Positions 1 to 6,173 of a stretch of 8,486 nt of DNA are shown piece after piece. A program made the translations under genes and the position numbers. The notes beneath the pieces were generated by a model. It did no database searches. It worked only from the letters and a program-made list of their open reading frames with translations, and was not told the origin of the DNA. Every line of letters starts with the position of its first letter. Positions within the stretch are counted from its first letter, which is position 1. The DNA comes from Pseudomonadota bacterium (GTDB lineage: Bacteria > Desulfobacterota > BSN033 > G020346125), in contig DAOVIU010000033.1 in assembly GCA_030673585.1 (NCBI GenBank), positions 1 through 8,486 of the forward strand, given 5' to 3'.

Positions 1-1
1 C

Positions 2-862
2 GCTCTGCGGATAAAGACCAAGGATGTGGTGACATCAGTATCGGGCCATTCCGTAATCGTGAAGAAGATCAGCATCCCTACGATGACCGAGGATGAACTC
101 GAGGAGTCCATTCAGTGGGAGGCTGAACGATATATCCCCTTCGACATCAATGATGTTAATATCGATTTTCAAATTCTCGGTCCCACCGGGGGGAACGAGG
201 AGTTGATGGACCTGATATTGGTGGCGGCGAAGAAGGACATCATCAACGACTATCTGTCGGTTATCATAGAGGCGGGCTTCAATCCCGTTATCGTTGATGT
301 CGATTCCTTCGCCATCGAAAATATGTTCGAGGCGAATTATCCCACGGCTAGCGGGGAGGTTATCGCCCTGGCCAATATCGGAGCGAGCGTGACGAACATC
401 AATATTTTGAAGAGGGGGGTCTCTTCGTTCACCAGGGATATATTCACCGGTGGAAACGCCATTACCGAGGAGATTCAAAGGCAACTCAACGTGGACTTCG
501 AGGAAGCTGAAACCTTGAAATTGGGCAACCGAATCGATGAGGCAAGTCAAAAGACCATCCAAGAAACCCTGAATTCGGCCTTGAATTCCCTGGCCAGCGA
601 GGTTACCAAGTCAATGGACTTCTTCCGTTCCACCAGCTCCGAAGAAAAAGTCGACAAGCTGTTCTTGAGCGGGGGCTGCGCGAAAATAAAGAGTATTCAA
701 AGCGTCATCGAACAACAAGCTGGCATCCCGGTCGAGGTCATCAATCCATTCAAGGAGATCAACTGTTCCAAGAGGGATTTGGACGTTGATTATCTCCAGG
801 AAATGGAACCCATTATGGCCGTCAGTGTTGGCCTGGGGTTAAGGAGGGTAGGGGACAAATGA
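2..862 (+). CDS. pilM: Type IV pilus assembly protein PilM, 5'-truncated by window edge
   Basis: PilM is a cytoplasmic actin-like ATP-binding protein that docks on the N-terminal tail of PilN beneath the inner-membrane alignment complex of the type IV pilus. The reading frame is open from base 2, so the GTG at 26 is an internal valine and not a start. 286 residues are visible; full-length relatives have about 350, so roughly 65-75 N-terminal residues lie upstream. Family signatures seen are VSGHSV near bases 35-55, the block IQWEAERYIPF (about 110-142), the glycine-rich NIGAS phosphate-binding loop (374-388), and SGG of the adenosine-binding loop (668-676). The phosphate-loop position usually held by Asp is Asn here (codon 374-376). 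The stop codon overlaps the pilN start (ATGA), indicating coupling. The family assignment is secure from sequence pattern and from the downstream pilNOPQ order. Confidence 0.95.
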   Translation, partial: ALRIKTKDVVTSVSGHSVIVKKISIPTMTEDELEESIQWEAERYIPFDINDVNIDFQILGPTGGNEELMDLILVAAKKDIINDYLSVIIEAGFNPVIVDVDSFAIENMFEANYPTASGEVIALANIGASVTNINILKRGVSSFTRDIFTGGNAITEEIQRQLNVDFEEAETLKLGNRIDEASQKTIQETLNSALNSLASEVTKSMDFFRSTSSEEKVDKLFLSGGCAKIKSIQSVIEQQAGIPVEVINPFKEINCSKRDLDVDYLQEMEPIMAVSVGLGLRRVGDK

Positions 863-1404
863 TTCGAATCAATTTATTGATGGCGAGGGCTGTGAGGAGG
901 AAGGTAGGCCTCCGTAGGGAGGTTTCCATTTTCGTTTTCGTCCTGGTTTTGGTATTTCTGCTCATCGGGTCCGTGCATTGGGTATGCGTGGACCGAAGGG
1001 GGAGGCTTCAGAGCCAGATTGATGATCGAAAACTGAAGTTGGAGAAGTTGCGGGCTCAGAAAAGGCAGATCGAGAAATACAAGGCCGACATGAGGATTCT
1101 CGAGAAGAAATTGGCCATCATCAACCAATTGAAGAAGAACAAAGGGAGGCCGGTGCGGATCCTGGATGAATTGAGCACTCGCATGCCCGAAAAGATGTCC
1201 CTTCGGTCGCTGAAGAAAAAGGGAGCTCAACTGGAATTGAAGGGATGGGCGCTCAACGATGAGGTTATCGCCAATTTCATGACCAGCCTTCAAAGCTCGA
1301 AATACTTCAGGGGCGTCGAATTGATCGTTACCGAGCGGTTCAAGCCCAAGGGGACCGAAATCAATATCAAGAAATTTACCATCACCAGTACCGTTGTACA
1401 GTAA
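859..1404 (+). CDS. pilN: Type IV pilus inner-membrane protein PilN
   Basis: PilN is a bitopic inner-membrane protein. Its short cytoplasmic tail binds PilM, and its periplasmic coiled coil and ferredoxin-like domain dimerise with PilO. The 181-residue product has a basic cytoplasmic N-terminus with IRINLL at residues 2-7, one hydrophobic membrane segment at about 22-44, and a Lys/Glu/Leu-rich coiled coil at about 45-95. A C-terminal domain includes LRSLKKKGAQLELKGWA, a typical PilN strand pattern. The ATG overlaps the pilM stop by 4 bases, and AAGGAGG at 841-847 lies 11 bases upstream, which supports this start. The PilM-binding motif in relatives is INLLP; here the fifth residue is Met8. 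Length and topology are normal for the family. Confidence 0.93.
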   Translation: MIRINLLMARAVRRKVGLRREVSIFVFVLVLVFLLIGSVHWVCVDRRGRLQSQIDDRKLKLEKLRAQKRQIEKYKADMRILEKKLAIINQLKKNKGRPVRILDELSTRMPEKMSLRSLKKKGAQLELKGWALNDEVIANFMTSLQSSKYFRGVELIVTERFKPKGTEINIKKFTITSTVVQ

Positions 1405-1415
1405 AGGAGGACGTC

Positions 1416-2126
1416 ATGGCTGTTTCCATGGATTCCATTGCCAAATTGCCCGCGTCGAAGAAGATCCTCATCCTAGCGGCAGCTGTAGTGGTTATTCTGG
1501 GCCTTTACGGCTATCTCGTTTACCTACCCCTGCAGGTGCAGCTGGATGCCTTGAGCGTGGAGTTGGGCAAATTGGAAAAGGAATTATTGGAGGGCAGGGC
1601 CGTTACGCGAGACCTGGCCAAGTTTCGGAAGGAAGCCGAGAACTTGCAGCGGCAGCTCACCCTAGCCCTGGCCCAACTCCCCAACAAAAAGGAGATCCCG
1701 AGCCTCCTCCGGAATATCTCGAGCCTGGGAAAAGGGTCGGGCTTGGAATTCCACCTCTTCAAGCCGAAACCCGAGGAGCGGGTGGGAGCACAAACCGAGG
1801 ACTCCGGTAAGCCAAAACCCGCAGCACGCGGCAGAGGAAAGACCACAAAATCCGACAAATCAGAACCCCAGGAGCCCCAGGAATTCTACGCACGGGTTCC
1901 ACTGGAGTTGACCATGTTGGGGAGCTACCATAGCGTGGCCACCTTTTTCGATAAGGTCAGCAAACTGGACAGGATCATCAATATCCTGGACTTCTCGATG
2001 GGGGATGTAAAAGAAGTAGGGGGCGAGACGGTGGTAAAAACCTCATGTGTGGCCACCACGTTTCGTTTTCTCGAGATCAAGGAGGAGGGCAGTGCAGAGA
2101 AAACAAAGACCAAGGCGCGGCAATAA
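1416..2126 (+). CDS. pilO: Type IV pilus inner-membrane protein PilO with charged linker
   Basis: PilO partners PilN in the inner-membrane alignment complex and contacts PilP. The 236-residue product has a short cytoplasmic N-terminus, a single membrane helix at about residues 17-37, a coiled coil at about 40-95, and a periplasmic domain. That domain begins with KEIPSLLRNIS and GLEFHLFKP (about 109-117) and continues after a linker with FYARVPLELTMLGSYH and FFDKVSKLDRI, all typical of PilO in deltaproteobacteria. Residues about 120-155 form a Lys/Pro/Glu/Arg-rich low-complexity stretch between the two halves, where relatives usually have only a few residues. The start is supported by AAAGGAGG at 1403-1410, just after the pilN stop and 5 bases before the ATG. 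It lies between pilN and pilP in the expected order. Confidence 0.93.
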   Translation: MAVSMDSIAKLPASKKILILAAAVVVILGLYGYLVYLPLQVQLDALSVELGKLEKELLEGRAVTRDLAKFRKEAENLQRQLTLALAQLPNKKEIPSLLRNISSLGKGSGLEFHLFKPKPEERVGAQTEDSGKPKPAARGRGKTTKSDKSEPQEPQEFYARVPLELTMLGSYHSVATFFDKVSKLDRIINILDFSMGDVKEVGGETVVKTSCVATTFRFLEIKEEGSAEKTKTKARQ

Positions 2127-2130
2127 GGGA

Positions 2131-2664
2131 ATGGGAACCTACTACTTCAGGACCCTTTTCGTAGCGGGTATTTCCCTTTTCCTCATCTGGGGGTGCGAGG
2201 GCGGATCGAAACCCACGCAAGTGACCGTGGTGAAGAGGGATCGAGGGCATAAGCCAGCGCCGAAAAAGGTGGAGGCAAAGGTGGTCGAGGAGAAAAAGGA
2301 GCCCGCTTATACCTACAACCCGGTGGGCAAACGAGACCCCTTTAAGCCCTTTATCACCCTGGGACCGAAGAAACCGCTCACCAAGGCCCGCCTTACACCC
2401 CTTCAACGGTACGATGTGAGCGAGCTGAAGCTGGTGGGGATCTTGAAGGGACCGATGGGGTATCGAGCCTTGGTGGAAGATGCCGGCGGAAAGGGGTTCA
2501 TTATCACCAAGGGAACCCTCATTGGCCGCGGAAATGGCCGTGTAAAGGAGATCCATGAAAATCGAATCGTCGTTGAGGAGACGTATAAGGATATATTCGG
2601 TCAGGTCAAACGGCGACGGATTACCGTACCTCTGAAAAAGCCTGAGGAAGGGGGAGCAAGATGA
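2131..2664 (+). CDS. pilP: Type IV pilus lipoprotein PilP
   Basis: PilP is an inner-membrane lipoprotein that links the PilNO heterodimer to the periplasmic N0 domain of the PilQ secretin. The 177-residue product begins with a lipoprotein signal: hydrophobic residues about 8-20, then LIWGC with Cys22 as the likely lipidated residue. A charged, probably disordered segment follows (about 23-60). Next comes the conserved RDPFKPF motif (68-74) that introduces the compact beta domain, with YDVSELKLVGIL and a glycine-rich stretch around GFIITKGTLIG. An in-frame ATG at 2047 lies inside pilO and would give an Arg-rich extension with no signal peptide, so ATG 2131 is preferred. The start lies 4 bases after the pilO stop, with only AAGGGA directly abutting the ATG as a weak ribosome site, so translation probably depends on coupling to pilO. 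It overlaps pilQ by 4 bases. Confidence 0.92.
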   Translation: MGTYYFRTLFVAGISLFLIWGCEGGSKPTQVTVVKRDRGHKPAPKKVEAKVVEEKKEPAYTYNPVGKRDPFKPFITLGPKKPLTKARLTPLQRYDVSELKLVGILKGPMGYRALVEDAGGKGFIITKGTLIGRGNGRVKEIHENRIVVEETYKDIFGQVKRRRITVPLKKPEEGGAR

Positions 2665-5444
2665 GACATTTATTTTTTAGGAATCCAGGTCAATGGGCTT
2701 ACGCGTTGTGCCTTATTTTCCTCATACATGCCCTCACGAGCTGCGCTCGGGGACCCACGAAACCAACGGCACCGGATACGATGGAGGGGGCGACCATCAA
2801 GATCAGGGATATCAGTTTCCGCGAGGAGCCCACGTATACCCGTGTCATTATAGAGGGATCGGAACCCCTCAAGTACACCTTCTTCAAGCTTCTAACGGAT
2901 CCCCTCAGAATCGCCATCGATATCCCCAACGGTCAATTCGAGGATATTCCCGTTCCCATCGATGTCAGCAACGGAACGTTGACCCAGATCGACATCGGTC
3001 AGTATGAGGGGAAGGGGAGAATTGAGATCGGTTTGACCAAGACCGTCAACTACAATATCACCAAGGTAGAGAAGAAGCTCTTCGTGGATGTGGAACGAAC
3101 GGGACCGGTAGAGGTAACAAAAGGGAAGATCGAGGTTACGGAGGAGAGGATCCCTTCAGAGGCCGCGGAGATAAAGGCGAAGGCGGAAAAGATAACCCAA
3201 GTCACCGTGGATAAAGGGAAGAAGGCGGTCAGCGTGACCGTGATCGCCGATGGAAGGATAGGGGACTACAATTCCTTCAAGCTGGACAAGCCCGCGCGGC
3301 TGGTGATCGATATCTGGAATGTGAAAAAGGACTATCCCAAGAACCTCATTCAGATCGACCACCCCCTCCTGAAGAGAGTCCGAATGGGGAAACACCCGAA
3401 CAAGACTCGTTTCGTATTCGATTCGGCTCGCCCCCAGGTGCCCCAGTTCCAGATTAATAAGGCCGAGAATCGATTGGTCGTCTCCCTTGGTCAGCCGGAG
3501 GAGGCCCTGCCGACGGTCGCGGGGTTGGGGGTACTGACGGGAATCGATTTCAAACAGATGGACCACAAATCGAGGATCGTCGTCTCCACGTCTGACGTCG
3601 CCACCTACGACGTTTTCAAACTCTCGGGGACGGCGGTAGCCCTCCATCTCAAGAAGATGAGGGTTCCGCAGAGGCTGAAGAGGGCGTTGGACACCAAGGC
3701 CTTTGACAGTGCCGTTGATTATATCAGCATTTACAACGTGAAGTCGGAGACCTCCAGGGATGTGAGGATCATCGTTCGCATGAGGGAAGGGGTGGACTTC
3801 GAGGCGTCCCAGGAGGGTAAGCGGATCTACTTGGATTTCGAAAAACCAGCGAAGCCCATTGGCAGCGGACGGACCCTGAAAACGACCGAGCCGCCTGAAT
3901 TCCAGGTGTCGGCGGCTGAAAGCGAAAAGGCGAAGACGCCATCCCAGGGGAGCAAGGCCGAGACCGTCGAAGCTGAAACGGAGAAACCGGAATCCCAGGT
4001 GGCTAAGCTGGAGACGACCCAACAAACGCCCCTCGAGAAAGCCGAGGCCGTTGAAAAACAAAAGGTTTCCCAGGAAGGCACAAAAGCCACAAAAGAGGCT
4101 GCCCCTCCTGCGGCACAAGGGAGTGAAAAAAAGGAGGTCACCCCAGACCCCTTGAGGGCAAAGGAGAGCATCCTGGAGTCGTTGGCTGCCAAGAAACGGT
4201 ACACGGGGAGAAAGTTATCCCTGGATTTCAAGGACGCCGATATCAAGAACATCCTGAGATTAATCGCAGAGGTGAGCGATCTCAACATCATCGCCGGTGA
4301 GGATGTCAAGGGAAAGGTGACCCTACGTCTCGTCGATGTCCCGTGGGATCAGGCATTGGATATCATCCTGCAATCCAACGATTTGGGCAAGGTGAGGATT
4401 GGGAACGTGGTTCGAGTGGCTCTCGTTGATAAGCTGAAGAAGGAAGAGGAAGATGCCTTAGCCGCCAGGAGGGCCAAGGAGAAATTGGAGGATTTGGGCA
4501 CCGAGCTCATCGCCGTGAACTACGCAACGGCAAAGGAACTGGAGCCACAGGTCCAGGGGATACTGACCGACCGAGGGTCCGTCACGGTTGACGAACGCAC
4601 CAACGTGCTCGTTGTTAAGGATATCAGGTCCGCTATCGGGGAGGCCAGGAGCTTGGTTACGTCCCTGGATACCAAAACCCCTCAGGTATTGATCGAGGCC
4701 AGGATCGTCGAAGCCTCCGCTAATTTCACCAGGGAGCTCGGGGTTATCTGGGGAGGCACGGTGCAAAAGCTCCATGGCGCCACGACGGTTGATGCGGATG
4801 GTAACCCAATCGGAACCAAGGGGAGATCCACATATTCTGGAGGGCTTCTCGGAACCGATACCCTGGTCAACCTTCCACTGGATGTGGCTCGAGGGGCCAT
4901 CAGTTTCGGCTGGCTCTCGGAGACTGCCGGATTGAGGAATTTGGATATCACCCTTCAGGCCTTGGAGGATTCGGGGAATGGGAAGGTCATATCAAGCCCG
5001 AGAATCACCACCCTGGACAATACGGAGGCCTACATCGAACGGGGTGATCGGATCCCTTACCTGAAGATAACCGAGGAGGGCACGGTGACGACGGAGTTCA
5101 TCGAGGCCAACTTGAAACTGACCGTAACGCCCCATGTAACCAACGATGGGACCGTCAAGTTGAAGATCAAGGTCTCCAATGACGAGCCGGATTTCGATCG
5201 AACGGTTCAGGGCGTCCCCACCATCAAGAAGAAGGAGGCCGTAACCGAAGCCCTGGTAAAGGACAATGACATCATCGTCATCGGGGGAGTCTACGACCTC
5301 GATGAGGGCAAACAAAACATGGGAATCCCCTACCTTTCGCGGATCCCCGTTTTGGGCTGGTTCTTTAAGTACGAAAAGAAGGCCTACGAAAAGACTGACC
5401 TTCTGATCTTCATCTCCCCGAAGATCTTGAAGGATCGGGTATAG
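2661..5444 (+). CDS. pilQ: Type IV pilus secretin PilQ with lipobox and three AMIN domains
   Basis: PilQ forms the multimeric outer-membrane gate through which the type IV pilus extends and retracts. The 927-residue product starts with a signal sequence ending in ALTSC (Cys28, then Ala), a good match to a lipobox. Three AMIN-like beta domains, which bind peptidoglycan in this family, lie at about 44-145, 178-278 and 288-395. A Glu/Lys/Ala/Thr-rich linker follows at about 398-505. The secretin N0 domain (RKLSLDFKDADIKNIL onward) covers about 517-590 and the N1 domain about 612-672. The secretin core runs from about 673 (TPQVLIEARIVEA) to 922 and includes GNGKVISSPRITTLDN, VTPHV and the C-terminal signature IPYLSRIPVLGWFF. 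The ATG overlaps the pilP stop, with GGAAGGGGGAG (2646-2656) upstream. It is longer than many PilQ proteins because of the extra AMIN copy and the linker. Family identity is certain; lipidation is a prediction. Confidence 0.96.
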   Translation: MRHLFFRNPGQWAYALCLIFLIHALTSCARGPTKPTAPDTMEGATIKIRDISFREEPTYTRVIIEGSEPLKYTFFKLLTDPLRIAIDIPNGQFEDIPVPIDVSNGTLTQIDIGQYEGKGRIEIGLTKTVNYNITKVEKKLFVDVERTGPVEVTKGKIEVTEERIPSEAAEIKAKAEKITQVTVDKGKKAVSVTVIADGRIGDYNSFKLDKPARLVIDIWNVKKDYPKNLIQIDHPLLKRVRMGKHPNKTRFVFDSARPQVPQFQINKAENRLVVSLGQPEEALPTVAGLGVLTGIDFKQMDHKSRIVVSTSDVATYDVFKLSGTAVALHLKKMRVPQRLKRALDTKAFDSAVDYISIYNVKSETSRDVRIIVRMREGVDFEASQEGKRIYLDFEKPAKPIGSGRTLKTTEPPEFQVSAAESEKAKTPSQGSKAETVEAETEKPESQVAKLETTQQTPLEKAEAVEKQKVSQEGTKATKEAAPPAAQGSEKKEVTPDPLRAKESILESLAAKKRYTGRKLSLDFKDADIKNILRLIAEVSDLNIIAGEDVKGKVTLRLVDVPWDQALDIILQSNDLGKVRIGNVVRVALVDKLKKEEEDALAARRAKEKLEDLGTELIAVNYATAKELEPQVQGILTDRGSVTVDERTNVLVVKDIRSAIGEARSLVTSLDTKTPQVLIEARIVEASANFTRELGVIWGGTVQKLHGATTVDADGNPIGTKGRSTYSGGLLGTDTLVNLPLDVARGAISFGWLSETAGLRNLDITLQALEDSGNGKVISSPRITTLDNTEAYIERGDRIPYLKITEEGTVTTEFIEANLKLTVTPHVTNDGTVKLKIKVSNDEPDFDRTVQGVPTIKKKEAVTEALVKDNDIIVIGGVYDLDEGKQNMGIPYLSRIPVLGWFFKYEKKAYEKTDLLIFISPKILKDRV

Positions 5445-5506
5445 GGCTCGCAGAGTCTCAGAGGTGTGGCTGCGTCCTAGGGGCCCATGGCGCCAAGCGG
5501 TATCTT

Positions 5507-5522
5507 CCCCCGTGGGGCTTTT
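5507..5522 (+). terminator. Weak candidate terminator after pilQ
   Basis: CCCC (5507-5510), loop CGT, GGGG (5514-5517) and then C plus TTTT (5519-5522) lie about 60 bases after the pilQ stop. The stem is only 4 pairs and the T run is short, so this is a weak intrinsic terminator at best. It is the best-placed hairpin-plus-T candidate for the pil operon that I can see. Confidence 0.25.
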
Positions 5523-5600
5523 CCCTGAAAAAGGGGGTTAACTGATAAGGGTCCCTCAATTTACCCCGGCTTCCAGTGGAAGATGGAGGCCCTGAATTGG

Positions 5601-5645
5601 AAGGGGGGCCCTTAAAACCCGTTCTCCTGTTTTTTCGGGAATTTT
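5601..5645. terminator. Paired small hairpins, possible bidirectional terminator
   Basis: AAGGG (5601-5605) pairs with CCCTT (5609-5613). Directly after it, AAAACCCG (5614-5621) pairs with CGGG (5636-5639) and TTTT (5642-5645), leaving AA unpaired. On the minus strand the second hairpin reads CCCG, a 14-base loop, then CGGGTTTT. Stems are short and loops long, so function is uncertain. Confidence 0.2.
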
Positions 5646-5768
5646 CCGCCATCTTTACACAAGCTTTCCCAATTCGATCGATTCCCCCCTGGTCGTCGCC
5701 TTCCAATGAAGTCCCGCTGCCGAGATCGCATGTCCCCTTTCGTTCCCTCCATCCGCCAGGCACATTAA

Positions 5769-5810
5769 CCGGTGGGCAACGGCTTTCCCAGGGAACCGGA
5801 GAGCCCACGG
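5769..5810. other. Extended imperfect stem-loop
   Basis: GTGGGC (5772-5777) pairs with GCCCAC (5803-5808). CC (5769-5770) and GG (5809-5810) extend the stem past one bulged G. Inside, TTCCC (5785-5789) and GGGAA (5791-5795) form a second stem with GG/CC beyond an interior loop. A run of seven T at 5838-5844 follows about 28 bases later, too far for a standard intrinsic terminator. It may be a structured RNA element or part of a repeat; no known riboswitch class is recognised. Confidence 0.35.
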
Positions 5811-5822
5811 TCAAGGGTAGAA

Positions 5823-5852
5823 TGGAGAGTCTCTGAGTTTTTTTGTTATAAT
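5823..5852 (+). promoter_or_regulatory. Candidate sigma-70-type promoter
   Basis: A perfect TATAAT at 5847-5852 is preceded by TGGAGA (5823-5828, 4 of 6 matches to TTGACA) at an 18-base spacing. If used, it would transcribe the palindromic element as a leader of about 310 bases ahead of the AOR gene. The region is AT-rich, so a chance match is quite possible. Confidence 0.3.
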
Positions 5853-5926
5853 AGATCCTAGTGTATTGTCCCAGTCATAACTTGCATAAGTCACACGATC
5901 GCAAAGCGTCCAGTAATACGACACTT

Positions 5927-6047
5927 TAAATCCGAAATTCGAAACAATAACAAAATCCTAATTTTCCAATGTTCTAAACATGTTTCGGATTTTGGTCATT
6001 TGATATTCGGATTTGTTTGGCATTTCGATATTCGAATTTCGGATTTA
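5927..6047. repeat. AT-rich palindromic repeat element with perfect 17-base inverted ends
   Basis: TAAATCCGAAATTCGAA (5927-5943) is the exact reverse complement of TTCGAATTTCGGATTTA (6031-6047). Between the arms are two more copies of the unit TTCGGATTT (5984-5992, 6006-6014); a third is inside the right arm (6038-6046). Its reverse complement AAATCCGAA is in the left arm (5928-5936), with a degenerate copy, AAATCCTAA, at 5953-5961. GATATTCG occurs twice (6002-6009, 6027-6034), and a small hairpin ATGTT-CTA-AACAT sits at 5969-5981. The element therefore folds back on itself over about 121 bases and differs sharply in composition from the flanking GC-rich DNA. It carries no gene. I recall similar ATTCGAATTTCGGATTT-type non-coding repeats in intergenic regions of deltaproteobacterial and planctomycete genomes, but this is memory and not a search result. 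Confidence 0.75.
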
Positions 6048-6062
6048 GAATTACTTCTGGGA

Positions 6063-6068
6063 TATGAT
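6063..6068 (+). promoter_or_regulatory. Possible -10 box upstream of the AOR gene
   Basis: TATGAT (5 of 6 matches to TATAAT) lies just after the palindromic element and 105 bases before the AOR start. No good -35 partner is seen; TTCGGA at 6038-6043 is a poor match at a 19-base spacing. The assignment is weak. Confidence 0.2.
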
Positions 6069-6173
6069 ACTAGCAGGGCATCCTCATGCGTACATCGATA
6101 AGCCTGAGGTTGACCTTATAGGATTCGCCAATACTTAGACTGATTCAGATTCGAAGAGAGAGATGAGAGATCT

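Larger units (their letters stand above)
5445..6173. other. Gene-free intergenic region between pilQ and the AOR gene
   Basis: No reading frame in this stretch has a convincing start, ribosome site or protein-like composition. Translations of the longer open frames on both strands (5576-5836 plus, 5458-5814 minus) are Pro/Ser/Gly/Arg-rich and match no family I recognise. The first part (to about 5830) is GC-rich with several short palindromes and stem-loops. From about 5830 to 6060 base composition switches sharply to AT-rich, and this part contains a palindromic repeat element. The last 110 bases form the leader of the AOR gene. Such a long spacer is unusual next to a pilus operon with overlapping genes. 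Confidence 0.75.

Noticed and set aside
1394..1810. 138-codon plus-strand frame overlapping pilO
   Set aside because: It is out of frame with PilO, which has clear family features. The product is a Gly/Pro/Arg-rich shadow.
2047..2130. Upstream ATG extending pilP by 28 residues
   Set aside because: It lies within pilO, encodes an Arg-rich segment and would bury the lipoprotein signal that begins properly at 2131.
3156..4118. Long open frame of 320 codons on the minus strand inside pilQ
   Set aside because: It is the antisense shadow of a well-supported PilQ reading frame; its composition (Arg/Leu/Gly/Phe-rich) matches no family.
5458..5836. Overlapping open frames on both strands in the intergenic region (118 and 86 codons)
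   Set aside because: Products are Pro/Ser/Gly/Arg-rich without domain signatures, there is no ribosome site, and they overlap stem-loops. They look like chance openings in GC-rich non-coding DNA.
5927..6047. CRISPR-like array
   Set aside because: The TTCGGATTT repeats are only 9 bases, irregularly spaced and present in both orientations within a palindrome. There are no uniform repeats and spacers.
5823..6173. Molybdenum/tungsten cofactor riboswitch ahead of the AOR gene
   Set aside because: The leader is long enough to host one, but I could not match the conserved Moco RNA core. An Rfam scan would be needed to revive the idea.
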